Origin: Mesobacillus foraminis
Lineage (GTDB): Bacteria > Bacillota > Bacilli > Bacillales > Cytobacillaceae
Reading direction: 5' to 3'
Assembly (NCBI RefSeq): GCF_004340465.1
Contig: NZ_SLVV01000003.1
Location: 110,982 to 174,981, forward strand
Length of the DNA stretch: 64,000 bases
The notes below the pieces were generated by a model. It made no database searches. It had not been told where the DNA came from and saw only the letters and a program-made list of their open reading frames with translations. Made by a program: the position numbers and the translations under genes. How positions within the stretch are numbered: the first letter of the stretch is position 1; every line of letters starts with the position of its first letter. This document shows, piece by piece, positions 10,891 through 19,424 of the stretch.

Positions 10891-11700
10891 GACCTCAATT
10901 AAAAAAATAAAAAGGAAATTATGAAAGATAATTAAGGGAGATTGAAACATAAATTACAACTCTTGAAAAATATGAGACCGCTTTTGAAAAATAAAACTTG
11001 AGTGGACCCCTGGCCAATGCCCTTGAAAAATAAAGACCTCCAATTAAAAAATAAAAAGGAAATTATGAAAGATAAATTGGAAAGATTGAAATATAAATTA
11101 GAACTTTCGAAGAATAAGAGACCGCTTTTGAAAAATAAAACTTAAGTGGCCCCCCTGGCCGATGCCTTTGAAAAATAAAGAGCTCCAATTGAAAAATAAA
11201 AAGGAAATTATGAAAGATAAATTGGGGAGATTGAAATATAAATTAGAATTCTTGAAAAATAAGAGACCACTTTTGAAAAATAAAACTTGAGTGGACCCCC
11301 TGGCCGATGCCTTTGAAAAATAAAGAGCTCCAATTGAAAAATTAAAAAGGGCATTTTGAAAGATAAATTGGGAAGATAGAAACAAAAATTAGAATTCTTG
11401 AAAAATAAGAGACCGCTTTTGAAGAATAAAACTTGATGGCACCTTCTGGCTGATGCCTTTGAAAAATAAAGAGCTCCAATTGAAAAATAAAAAGGAAATT
11501 ATGAAAGATAAATTGGGGAGATTGAAATATAAATTAGAATTCTTTTGAAAAATAAAACTTGAGTGAACCCCTGGCCGATGTCTTTGAAAAATAAAGAGCC
11601 CCAATTAAAAAATAAAAAGGAAATTATGAAAGATAAATTGGAGAGATTGAAATATAAATTAGAATTCTTGAAAAATAATAGACCGCCTACGAAAAATAAC
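10891..11700 (+). repeat. Nested tandem repeat: ~145-bp units made of 21-bp heptad modules
   Basis: Six copies start at 10891, 11035, 11180, 11325, 11471 and 11596. Inside each unit TTGAAAAATAA-like modules recur every 21 bases. Read on the plus strand they spell heptads of the type LKNKELQ, LKNKKEI, MKDKLGR, LKYKLEF, LKNKRPL, then LKNKT and a stop. The copy at 11471 is shorter by exactly one 21-base module. No ribosome binding site or continuous frame spans more than one unit, so I do not call a gene. The flank 10685-10890 shows nothing recognisable. Confidence 0.9.
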
Positions 11701-11875
11701 CCGCGGCGCCCGGCTGCTGCACACAAAAAAAGTCTTCTTTTGCGAAAACCCGCACTTGTCCTAAACAACCTATATCAAGAAGTTCTATAGAATAAAAGCC
11801 AACTTATTTGTAATGACCGCCAAAACCATAGATGATAGAAATAGGATAAAAATACATAACAAGGAGAACAAAACG

Positions 11876-12625
11876 ATGTACAAAGACTATCTTGAATTTG
11901 CGATTGAGGTCGGAAGGGAAGCAGGGGAGTTCATTAAGCCATTTGCCGGCAAGGCAGGCGGGCAGACGCTAAAGGCAGCGAAGGATTTTGTCACGGAAAT
12001 GGATGTGAAGGTGGAGAGACTGATCATTGACCGGATTCAGTCACGGTATCCGGAGCACCGGATTTTTAGTGAGGAAGCCGGGACGATTGAGGGAGAAAGT
12101 GATTTTGAATGGGTGATTGATCCCATCGACGGAACGATTAATTACAGCATGGGCGTACCTTTATATGGGGTTTCCATTGCCCTGACCTATAAAAAGGAGC
12201 CGGTTGTCGGGGTGATTTCCCTGCCTGGTTTAAACGAGGTGTACTGGGCATCGAAGGATGGGGGATGTTTTAAAGACGGCGAACGCATCACCGTGCGTGA
12301 TGTGAGTCTTCAGGAGTCCTTCGTTTCCCATGGCGATTTTGCGAAAAATGGTGACAAGGAGATGAATGCCCTGCGCCTTGAGCTCCTCGGGAAAATCGTC
12401 AATGATGTATACCGGGTGCGAATGATTGGCACGGCGGCCGTAACGCTCGCTTACATTGCAGGAGGCAGGCTGGATGCAGCGCTTTACATGAATCCTGAAT
12501 TTTACGATGTTGCGGCTGGCCAATTGCTTATTGCCGAGGCCGGTGGAGTAAAAGCGATAGCCGGTTCCTATACTATTTACGGCCAGAAGCAGGCCGTTGA
12601 AGGCTTGGCCCAGCTTCTGTCCTGA
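11876..12625 (+). CDS. Inositol-monophosphatase family phosphatase
   Basis: Mg2+-dependent phosphatase of the IMPase/SuhB superfamily, 249 residues, cytosolic. Metal-binding motifs are present: FSEEAG (Glu), DPIDGTINY (two Asp) and the C-terminal YDVAAGQLLIAEAGG (Asp). The start is ATG 11876 behind AAGGAGAA; an upstream in-frame ATG at 11813 has no ribosome site and encodes low-complexity residues. Substrate could be inositol-1-phosphate or another sugar phosphate. It stands alone between repeat tracts. Confidence 0.92.
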   Translation: MYKDYLEFAIEVGREAGEFIKPFAGKAGGQTLKAAKDFVTEMDVKVERLIIDRIQSRYPEHRIFSEEAGTIEGESDFEWVIDPIDGTINYSMGVPLYGVSIALTYKKEPVVGVISLPGLNEVYWASKDGGCFKDGERITVRDVSLQESFVSHGDFAKNGDKEMNALRLELLGKIVNDVYRVRMIGTAAVTLAYIAGGRLDAALYMNPEFYDVAAGQLLIAEAGGVKAIAGSYTIYGQKQAVEGLAQLLS

Positions 12626-12655
12626 TGAGCCGCGGGGAGGATCAGCCACCGCGAG

Positions 12656-12758
12656 CCTGCCCTAAACTGAAAACCAAGGGCCTGCTCCTAAACCGAAAAT
12701 CGAGAGTCTGCTCTTAAACAAAAAAACGGGAACCTGACCTCTAAACCGGAAACCCGGG
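12656..12758 (+). repeat. Degenerate ~26-bp tandem repeat, four copies
   Basis: Units begin CCTG(C/A)YCTAAACYGAAAA-like at 12656, 12681, 12707 and 12733. They are imperfect, with periods of 25-26 bases. The last unit supplies the stop codon and last codons of xylR on the other strand. Not related in sequence to the 37-bp arrays. Confidence 0.7.
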
Positions 12759-13949
12759 GCCAGCCAAGGGTCTCTGGCTGAATTTTAGGAATCCTTCAAT
12801 GGCAAAGGCAGAAACACCAGCGGCTGCTGAATAGGTGGACAGCTCGGAGAAGTTGATTTGGAGCCCTGCCCGCTGGAATGGCAGCGAGGATGAATGAACC
12901 GCTTCCATTACTGGGTTCCTGATTAGGTGCTCTGCCTGTCTGATCCTGTTGCCGATAATGACTTGCTCAGGGTTATACGTTTTAATTAAATTTGCGATGC
13001 CGATGCCAATATAAGTTCCAAGGGTTTGAAAAAGCTCCAGTGCGGCCGGGTTTCCTGCATCAGCGAGCGTGATTAAATCCTCCAGGGAAGCGCCCGCCAG
13101 GTGTTCATGCTGTTCGGCCGACTGGAGCAAAGCAAATTCGGAAGAGTATGCCTCCCAGCATCCACGGCTGCCGCAGGTACATTCCTTTCCATCAACAATG
13201 ATCGTCGTATGGCCGTTTTCCCCCGAATATCCATTGCTTCCGCGGTACAGCTCATCGTTCAAGATGACTCCGGACCCAATGCCAATTCCAATACTGACAT
13301 AAATCATGGAGTGGCTGTTTCTGCCTGCGCCAAACCTTTTTTCTCCGTATGCTCCTGCATTTGCTTCATTCTCAATGAAAATCGGACACTGAAACTCTTT
13401 TTCAAGGATTCTCTTTAAATCGACATCTTGCCATTTCAAGTTAGGAGCGATGAGGACTTTGCCCGCTGTATCAACGATGCCGGGCACACCGATCCCAATT
13501 CCGATGACACCGTACTTGCTGGGCGGAACCTGTTCCATTAGATAACGAATCGTCGCCGACACAAGAGATGTAAGCTGATGAACAGACAGATCCCTGGTTT
13601 TCTTAAGCTTTTCATGAACGATGCCGCCCGCCAGGTTTGTCACCACGCCTAAAATATAATTGACCCCGATGTCAATTCCAATTGCATATCCGGCGTGTTC
13701 GTTAAAAAGCAGCATGACCGGCCTGCGACCCCCGCTGGATTCACCGGTGCCTGATTCATGAATCAGGTCCTCTTCTATAAGTTCATTCACAAGGGAAGAA
13801 ACCGTTCCTTTATTAAGGCCCAGTTGCTGAACAATATCGGCTCGGGATAAGGGCGCAGATTCCATTACTTGATTAAGGACCATTTCTTTATTCATTCTTT
13901 TAATCATTTGATTATTCCAGGTCGTAGGGTGTTTTGACACGATTCTCAT
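12741..13949 (-). CDS. xylR: Xylose repressor XylR (ROK family)
   Basis: ROK-family repressor, about 400 residues: an N-terminal winged helix (residues 15-75, SRADIVQQLGLNKGTVSSLVNELI), then a sugar-kinase-like domain with AIGIDIGVNYI, the GIGVPGIV motif and the zinc cluster CTCGSRGCWE. It represses xylose genes and is released by xylose. It is divergent from xylA, with two palindromic operators between them. The first in-frame ATG (13949) directly abuts its AAAGG site, so GTG 13940 with nine-base spacing is a credible alternative start. The extreme C-terminus (LAGPGFPV) is encoded by the neighbouring 26-bp repeats and looks like an extension. Confidence 0.94.
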   Translation of the reverse strand: MRIVSKHPTTWNNQMIKRMNKEMVLNQVMESAPLSRADIVQQLGLNKGTVSSLVNELIEEDLIHESGTGESSGGRRPVMLLFNEHAGYAIGIDIGVNYILGVVTNLAGGIVHEKLKKTRDLSVHQLTSLVSATIRYLMEQVPPSKYGVIGIGIGVPGIVDTAGKVLIAPNLKWQDVDLKRILEKEFQCPIFIENEANAGAYGEKRFGAGRNSHSMIYVSIGIGIGSGVILNDELYRGSNGYSGENGHTTIIVDGKECTCGSRGCWEAYSSEFALLQSAEQHEHLAGASLEDLITLADAGNPAALELFQTLGTYIGIGIANLIKTYNPEQVIIGNRIRQAEHLIRNPVMEAVHSSSLPFQRAGLQINFSELSTYSAAAGVSAFAIEGFLKFSQRPLAGPGFPV

Positions 13950-13981
13950 CCTTTAAGATTTTTATAAAAATACTATATCAC

Positions 13982-14010
13982 ACTTAGTTTATTTAGTAGA
14001 TAAACTAAGT
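13982..14010. promoter_or_regulatory. XylR operator 1 (xylR-proximal)
   Basis: Perfect inverted repeat: arms ACTTAGTTTAT and ATAAACTAAGT with a seven-base centre. It matches the TTAGTTT-N-AAACTAA pattern of Bacillus xyl operators and is placed to autoregulate xylR. Confidence 0.9.
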
Positions 14011-14055
14011 TAAAAACATCTAAAAGTAAGTAAAAAAAACAATAAAAATAAAAAA

Positions 14056-14099
14056 ACTTTGTTTATTAAATGGACAAACTAAGTAAATGGTGGTAAGAT
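14056..14099 (+). promoter_or_regulatory. xylA promoter with XylR operator 2
   Basis: Operator half-sites ACTTTGTTT and AAACTAAGT (one mismatch) at 14056-14084 overlap a -35 box TGGACA (14071). A 17-base spacer separates it from -10 TAAGAT (14094). XylR binding would block RNA polymerase. A cre-like AAAAAACGTTTTCA (14113-14126, two mismatches) lies just downstream, suggesting CcpA control. Confidence 0.85.
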
Positions 14100-14189
14100 T
14101 TATTTGTACTTAAAAAAACGTTTTCATTCTGTGGGTGAAAGCGGTATAAAATCCGGCAATAAACTATTAAAATTCAGTTGGAGGTATGA

Positions 14190-15524
14190 ATGATGAGCTA
14201 TTTTAAAAATGTAAATCTTGTAAAATATGAAGGATCCAACTCCAATAATCCACTCGCCTATAAATTTTACAACCCAGAAGAACAAATTAACGGCAAAAGA
14301 ATGGAAGACCTTCTCCGATTTGCTGTTTCTTACTGGCATACGTTTACAATGGACGGAAATGATCCGTTTGGGGAAGGGACCATGCTGCGCCCTTACAACG
14401 GGTTTTCCGGACTGGACCTTGCAAAAGCCCGTGTGGAAGCTTCGTTTGAATTTTATGAAAAGCTGAATGTGCCTTACTTCTGTTTTCATGATGTCGATGT
14501 TGCACCAGAAGGAGCCAATTTAAGCGAAACCTTTAAAAATCTTGACGAAATCGTTTCCATGATTAAAGAGTATATGAAAACCAGCAAAACCAAGCTGCTG
14601 TGGAATACAGCCAATATGTTCTCGAACCCGCGTTGGCTGCACGGTGCTGCGACAGCGCCAAATGCCGATGTATATGCCTATGCGGCTGCAAAGGTAAAGA
14701 AAGGCCTTGAAGTCGGAAAAGAATTAGGGGCAGAGAACTATGTGTTCTGGGGCGGACGTGAAGGCTACGAAACCCTGCTAAATACAAATATGAAGCTTGA
14801 ACTAGACAACTTGGCACGCTTCTTCCATATGGCAAAGGACTATGCTAAGGAAATCGGCTTTGACGCTCAATTCTTAATTGAACCGAAGCCGAAGGAGCCA
14901 ACTACCCATCAGTATGATTTCGATGTGGCGACAAGCCTGTCCTTCCTTCAGGCATACGGCTTGCAGGATGACTTCAAATTTAACATTGAAGCTAACCATG
15001 CGACATTGGCCGGCCACACGTTTGAGCATGAACTGCATACCGCAAGGATTAATGGAATGCTTGGTTCCGTGGATGCGAACCAGGGCAATCCGCTTCTTGG
15101 CTGGGACACAGATGAATTCCCGACTGACCTCTATGCAACTACACTTGCAATGGTCGAGATTCTGAAGAACGGCGGCCTTGGTTCAGGCGGATTAAACTTT
15201 GATGCCAAAGTGAGAAGAACTTCATTTGACCCTGAAGATTTGTTCTTTGCCCATATTGCCGGCATGGACGCATTTGCTGTAGGAGCAAAGGTGGCAAGCC
15301 GTTTAATTGAAGATCGTGTACTTGACCAGTTTATTGATGATCGCTACAAGAGCTATACAGAAGGCATCGGTCTCGACATTGTGGAAGGAAAAGCCGATTT
15401 CCACAAGCTTTCCCAGTATGCGCTCGGCCTGGATAAAATTGAAAACAAATCCGGCAGGACGGAGCAGTTGAAAGCTACAGTGAATCAATATATCCTTGAT
15501 GCATATGCAACAGTAAAGGCTTAA
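14190..15524 (+). CDS. xylA: Xylose isomerase
   Basis: Interconverts D-xylose and D-xylulose in the cytosol, needs two divalent metals. The 444 residues are the usual length. Visible are [11 protein letters not shown] (catalytic His and Asp), WGGREGYE, the metal-binding [34 protein letters not shown], and [19 protein letters not shown]. Starts at ATGATG behind TTGGAGG. It is under XylR operators. No xylulokinase gene follows inside the window; the next gene is a sugar symporter. Confidence 0.97.
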   Translation: MMSYFKNVNLVKYEGSNSNNPLAYKFYNPEEQINGKRMEDLLRFAVSYWHTFTMDGNDPFGEGTMLRPYNGFSGLDLAKARVEASFEFYEKLNVPYFCFHDVDVAPEGANLSETFKNLDEIVSMIKEYMKTSKTKLLWNTANMFSNPRWLHGAATAPNADVYAYAAAKVKKGLEVGKELGAENYVFWGGREGYETLLNTNMKLELDNLARFFHMAKDYAKEIGFDAQFLIEPKPKEPTTHQYDFDVATSLSFLQAYGLQDDFKFNIEANHATLAGHTFEHELHTARINGMLGSVDANQGNPLLGWDTDEFPTDLYATTLAMVEILKNGGLGSGGLNFDAKVRRTSFDPEDLFFAHIAGMDAFAVGAKVASRLIEDRVLDQFIDDRYKSYTEGIGLDIVEGKADFHKLSQYALGLDKIENKSGRTEQLKATVNQYILDAYATVKA

Positions 15525-15532
15525 AATGGACC

Positions 15533-15558
15533 AGGCTGGCAGGGATTTCTGCCAGCCT
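15533..15558 (+). terminator. Hairpin after xylA
   Basis: AGGCTGGCAG and CTGCCAGCCT pair perfectly around a six-base loop. No T-run follows, so it may protect the xylA mRNA or only partly terminate. The remaining 340 bases before the symporter gene contain no recognisable gene. Confidence 0.5.
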
Positions 15559-15897
15559 GCCCATATTGGGTTTGCTAGTTCTAAAAGAGGCAATGGCTGC
15601 CCATGTGAAGTGCCATATGTGGATAAAACCAACTTTTGCTTGAAAGAAACGAAATACATATGAATAGGAATCGTAGTTATGCCGTCCTGACGGATAAAAA
15701 GAAAGCGGTTGCCTGACTGGCTGCCCTGTCATTTGACTACATGTAAAAAATTATGATGGAATCTATCAATTATATGCATTAAATTACAAGACACGGAAAT
15801 TGTCCATTTCGATCCATCGCCGGCAATAGCGCGGTCACCAGCAGCTATACTGAGCCCATCGTCCATTGTGCATTCATCTGAGAGGGGAATCCATATA

Positions 15898-17337
15898 ATG
15901 AAAAAAAATCGAAATTCACTCTATATCTTTTCACTTACATTAGTAGCTGCCATAGGAGGATTGCTTTTTGGCTATGATACTGCGGTTATTTCAGGTGCAG
16001 AAGGTTCACTGCAAGTTTATTTGATCGATAGTCTGGGTCTGGGGGCGCTTGCCCATGGTGCAACAACCTCGAGCGCACTGATTGGCTGTATTATCGGAGG
16101 GCTGATATCCGGCTATTTTGCTTCGAATTTTGGCCGGAAAAAATCGCTTATTATTGCGGCTGTCCTGTTTTTCGTTTCAGCCCTGGGTTCCGGTTTTCCC
16201 GAATTTTTATTTTTTACCCAGGGGGAACCAAGTCTTTCTTTACTTTGGACGTTTAATTTTTACCGCATCATTGGCGGGATTGGCGTTGGTCTGGCATCCG
16301 CGATCACCCCGATGTATATTGGAGAGATTGCACCGGCAGACATACGCGGAAAAATGGTTTCTTTCAATCAATTTATGATTATTTTTGGCATGCTCGTTGT
16401 TTATTTTGTCAACTGGGGAATTGCCAACGGCCAGTCGGTGGAATGGATCAATGAAATCGGCTGGAGATACATGTTCGCCTCTGAAGCAATTCCAGCTTTG
16501 CTGTTTGGGGCACTCTTGTTTTTCGTGCCTGAGACACCGCGTTATTTGGCGATGAAGCAGCAGGATGATAAGGCTCTTGGTGTATTGACCAAAATCAATG
16601 GGCCGGCAGAGGCCAAAACAGTTTTACATGATATTAAGAGGACGATTGCCCAATCTTCTCATCTATCATCGGAAAAATTATTCGCTTACGGAAAGCTGGT
16701 CATCGTTGTTGGCATCCTGCTTTCAATCTTCCAGCAATTTGTTGGAATCAATGTGGCCTTATATTATGCCCCTCGTATTTTTGAAAGCATGGGCGCTGCA
16801 AAGGACGCCTCCATGGTCCAGACCATTGTGATGGGTCTTGTAAACGTTGTCTTTACCGTAGTGGCCATTTATACAGTCGACAGATGGGGACGCAAACCGC
16901 TGCTGATCACCGGCTCCATCGGGATGGCCGTTGGGATGTTTGGTGTGGCAGGTCTAGCCTTTGCCAACATCATTGGAATCAGCACATTAGTGTTTATCAT
17001 CATCTATACAGCGGCTTTCATGATGTCATGGGGACCGATTTGCTGGGTACTGATTTCGGAGATTTTCCCGAATAAAATACGCGGGCAGGCGGTCGCCATT
17101 GCGGTCGCTGCTCAATGGGCCGCCAACTACTTCATTTCCTCAACCTACCCAATGATGATGGAATACAGCGGCGGGTTAACTTACGGATTTTATGGACTCA
17201 TGAGTGTCCTTTCTGCTGTGTTTGTGTGGAAATGGGTGCCTGAAACAAAAGGGAAAACACTCGAACAAATGGAAATGGTGTGGAGAAAGCAGGAAGCTCG
17301 CCAGCAGGGAGTATCGAAGGTTCCTAACGCACAATAG
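15898..17337 (+). CDS. MFS sugar/H+ symporter (XylE/AraE-like)
   Basis: Twelve-helix major facilitator of the sugar porter family, about 479 residues, inner membrane. Signatures: GGLLFGYDTAVISGA in helix 1, the loop 2-3 motif NFGRKKS, RIIGGIGVGLASAITPMYIGE, PETPRYLAMK after helix 6, QQFVGINVALYYAP in helix 7, DRWGRKPL and the C-terminal PETKGKTLEQME. Start ATG 15898 behind AGAGGGGAA is preferred to an upstream in-frame GTG. Next to xylA it is probably a xylose importer; arabinose is possible given the arabinan cassette. Confidence 0.93.
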   Translation: MKKNRNSLYIFSLTLVAAIGGLLFGYDTAVISGAEGSLQVYLIDSLGLGALAHGATTSSALIGCIIGGLISGYFASNFGRKKSLIIAAVLFFVSALGSGFPEFLFFTQGEPSLSLLWTFNFYRIIGGIGVGLASAITPMYIGEIAPADIRGKMVSFNQFMIIFGMLVVYFVNWGIANGQSVEWINEIGWRYMFASEAIPALLFGALLFFVPETPRYLAMKQQDDKALGVLTKINGPAEAKTVLHDIKRTIAQSSHLSSEKLFAYGKLVIVVGILLSIFQQFVGINVALYYAPRIFESMGAAKDASMVQTIVMGLVNVVFTVVAIYTVDRWGRKPLLITGSIGMAVGMFGVAGLAFANIIGISTLVFIIIYTAAFMMSWGPICWVLISEIFPNKIRGQAVAIAVAAQWAANYFISSTYPMMMEYSGGLTYGFYGLMSVLSAVFVWKWVPETKGKTLEQMEMVWRKQEARQQGVSKVPNAQ

Positions 17338-17360
17338 ATTTTGCCTTAGACAAAGAATCA

Positions 17361-17400
17361 GAGGCTGCCCGTTCTAAAAACGGACAGCCTCTTTTGCTTT
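17361..17400. terminator. Bidirectional terminator
   Basis: GAGGCTGCCCGTT pairs with AACGGACAGCCTC (one non-Watson-Crick pair), followed by TTTTGCTTTTT. It lies between the convergent symporter and Hsp20 genes. Confidence 0.85.
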
Positions 17401-17408
17401 TTAGGTTA

Positions 17409-17879
17409 TTAATCAACCAAATCGATTTTCTTGCCCTGAATTTTAGGAATGGTAATCTCCAGCAGCCCGTCCCGGTACGAAGCCTTCACCTTTTTTTCAT
17501 CAATTGGATGCGGCAGGGTGACCATCCTGCTGGCGGACTGGTAGGAGCCAAAGCGCCGAAAGGTTTTCTTTTGATCATCTTCTTCGGTCAGGATATCCTG
17601 ATTTTGAAGCGAGATGGTCAGGGAATTGCCCAGGATGTTAAGCGAAATCTGTTCTTTTTTGACTCCTGGCAGCGCCGCGGTAATGATTTGATTGTCACCT
17701 GCGTCCCTGATGTCGACAGGAAAGGAGGCATGCGGAAAAGGCTGCTTGAAGAAATCATCAATACTTTGAAGAACTCCTTTAACAGGCCGCTCCTGAAAAA
17801 ATTGATGAACCGATTTAAGCAAATCCCCGAATGGTTCCAATTTGTCCGGATGCCTGTGCTCGTCAGGTTTTTTCGGCAT
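17409..17879 (-). CDS. Small heat-shock protein, Hsp20/alpha-crystallin
   Basis: ATP-independent holdase chaperone, 156 residues. The alpha-crystallin domain runs from about 52 to 145 (FPVDIRDAGDNQIITAALPGVKKEQISL ... RMVTLPHPIDEKKVKASYRDGLLEITIPK), with a short N-terminal arm and the C-terminal tail KKIDLVD. The ALPGVKKE and GLLEITIPK signatures are typical. Start behind AGAGGTGAGCC. No CIRCE or heat-shock operator was recognised upstream. Confidence 0.93.
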   Translation of the reverse strand: MPKKPDEHRHPDKLEPFGDLLKSVHQFFQERPVKGVLQSIDDFFKQPFPHASFPVDIRDAGDNQIITAALPGVKKEQISLNILGNSLTISLQNQDILTEEDDQKKTFRRFGSYQSASRMVTLPHPIDEKKVKASYRDGLLEITIPKIQGKKIDLVD

Positions 17880-17973
17880 AGTGGCTCACCTCTGTCTCCA
17901 TATTTCTACTATATATATGCAGGGTGCCCAGTGGTGGTACCTGTACGAACGCCTTCCATTTCCTATAAAAATA

Positions 17974-18007
17974 AAAAGCGGATTGTCGATAAAGACAATC
18001 CGCTTTT
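17974..18007 (-). terminator. Terminator of the HxlR gene
   Basis: On the minus strand AAAAGCGGATTGTC and GACAATCCGCTTTT form a 14-bp stem with a six-base loop and then a T-rich run. It overlaps the stop codon of the regulator gene. Confidence 0.9.
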
Positions 18008-18329
18008 ATTCAACTGGCAGCCAGGTTTGCGACCACTTTTCAATTTCTTTCATGATCGGCTCCAGTGCCAAGCCTTTATCTGTTAAGGAATACTCGATTC
18101 GCACCGGCGTTTCCGGGTAGACCTCTCGTTTAACAATTCCTTGGGTTTCCAGGTCCTTGAGCCGCTCGGAAAGAACTCTCCCGCTGATTCCCATCGAAGA
18201 TTCCAAGGTGCAGAATCGCTTCGGTCCAGTCAGCAGCTGGTAGATTACAAGTCCAGTCCAGCGCTGGCTCATCAGACTCATCGCTTTTTCAAATCTTGGA
18301 CAAATGAGAGACTGATCCATCGTTATCAC
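18006..18329 (-). CDS. HxlR-family transcriptional regulator
   Basis: Compact 107-residue winged-helix protein of the HxlR/DUF24 family. Family blocks: CPRFEKAMSLMSQRWTGLVIYQLL, a recognition region GISGRVLSERLKDLETQGIV and the wing YPETPVRIEYSLTDKG. A Cys sits at about residue 9 (SLICPRF), the position of the redox-sensing Cys in YodB/CatR-type quinone sensors. It is divergent from a CatE-like dioxygenase gene, as CatR-type regulators commonly are. A palindrome at the divergent promoter is its likely operator. The effector, quinone or aldehyde, is an inference. Confidence 0.93.
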   Translation of the reverse strand: MITMDQSLICPRFEKAMSLMSQRWTGLVIYQLLTGPKRFCTLESSMGISGRVLSERLKDLETQGIVKREVYPETPVRIEYSLTDKGLALEPIMKEIEKWSQTWLPVE

Positions 18330-18394
18330 CCCTGTACGTTCTATCTTACCATATTCGCTTTCATCCTATCATTTACTTTACACAATAAATTTAT

Positions 18395-18439
18395 TTGACA
18401 CAAGTAAGTTTTAAAAATATAATTACTTACATAAAGTAA
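18395..18439 (+). promoter_or_regulatory. Consensus sigma-A promoter with start-site operator
   Basis: TTGACA (18395-18400), a 17-base spacer and TATAAT (18418-18423) match the consensus exactly. Overlapping the end of the -10 box is a perfect palindrome TTACTT-ACATA-AAGTAA (18423-18439), and an AAGTAA half-site lies in the spacer. A strong promoter shut by an operator over its start site is a typical repressor arrangement; the HxlR protein is the obvious candidate. Confidence 0.85.
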
Positions 18440-18497
18440 CTAACTAAATTTAACGTTTTAAATAAATACTAACCAAAAACAGATGGAGGTTATCCAA

Positions 18498-19349
18498 TTG
18501 AAATTTCACGAGAAACCAAACACGTTTGTAAGCCAGGTTCATTTAAAGGTGAAGGATTTTGAGCTTTCGCTCGCTTTTTATCAAAAAGTAATTGGATTTA
18601 AAGTGCTGGAGCAGACCGGAAAAAAAGCGGTTCTTACGGCTGATGGCAGGACGCCGCTGGTGACAATTGAGCAGCCCGACCATGTGGTTGAAAAGGAACC
18701 TCGCCGTGCCGGTTTGTATCACTATGCGCTGCTTTTGCCGACCCGGGCTGATTTGGGGAAAGTGATCCGCCACCTGATTGAAACGCGCTATCCTCTTCAG
18801 GGAGCGTCCGATCACCTCGTGAGCGAGGCGCTTTACCTTGCCGATCCGGATGGCAATGGCATTGAAATTTACGCTGACCGCCCTGCTTCCACGTGGAAAT
18901 GGAACGGTGATGAAGTTGTGATGACAACAGAAGCGATGGATGCGGAGAGTGTTCTTGCTGAAGCAAAAGGGGAGCGCTGGGAAGGACTTCCTGAGGGGAC
19001 GGTCATGGGTCATATCCACCTGCATGTCTCCGAATTTGAAAAGACGGAAGAATTCTATTGCAAGGGTCTTGGCTTTGAAATTGTCTGCCGGTACGGCGGC
19101 CAGGCACTGTTCATTTCAACAGGGGGGTATCATCACCATATCGGGCTGAATACCTGGAATGGCGTGGGAGCTCCTGCGCCTTCGGAAAATAGTGCAGGAC
19201 TGAGATTCTTTACGGTTGTTTTCCCGAATTCCAATGCCAGGGAACAAGCGGTTGAACGATTGAAAACCCTGGGTGCTGCGGTTACCGGGGAGAACGGGGT
19301 CTATATGACCAAGGACCCTTCAGGTACGGCGATCGAACTGAGTATCTAG
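18498..19349 (+). CDS. catE: VOC-family ring-cleaving dioxygenase-like protein (CatE-type)
   Basis: Two-domain vicinal-oxygen-chelate protein (283 residues) resembling B. subtilis CatE, a catechol 2,3-dioxygenase. Two glyoxalase-type modules occupy about 10-125 and 165-283. Candidate Fe(II) ligands are His in MGHIHLHVSE, His in GGYHHHIGLN and Glu in the final PSGTAIELSI. TTG 18498 is chosen because GGAGG lies eight bases upstream; an earlier ATG at 18483 contains that same ribosome site. Control by the divergent HxlR regulator is likely. The substrate may be a catechol or another electron-rich ring, so the name is by similarity. Confidence 0.85.
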   Translation: MKFHEKPNTFVSQVHLKVKDFELSLAFYQKVIGFKVLEQTGKKAVLTADGRTPLVTIEQPDHVVEKEPRRAGLYHYALLLPTRADLGKVIRHLIETRYPLQGASDHLVSEALYLADPDGNGIEIYADRPASTWKWNGDEVVMTTEAMDAESVLAEAKGERWEGLPEGTVMGHIHLHVSEFEKTEEFYCKGLGFEIVCRYGGQALFISTGGYHHHIGLNTWNGVGAPAPSENSAGLRFFTVVFPNSNAREQAVERLKTLGAAVTGENGVYMTKDPSGTAIELSI

Positions 19350-19424
19350 CAAGAATTTTAAAATAAAGTTTGCGAGCGGCAGCTTTCTTGGAAGTGCCGC
19401 TGCTTTTAACAGAGGTGGTTTGGA

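Noticed and set aside
11098-11768. Minus-strand ORFs in the 145-bp repeat encoding Phe-rich peptides
   Set aside because: They are by-products of the A-rich repeat, lack ribosome sites and shift frame between units.
11563-11790. Plus-strand 75-codon ORF in the last heptad unit
   Set aside because: Coiled-coil-like, but no ribosome site and only the last unit is open into unique sequence; described as repeat instead.
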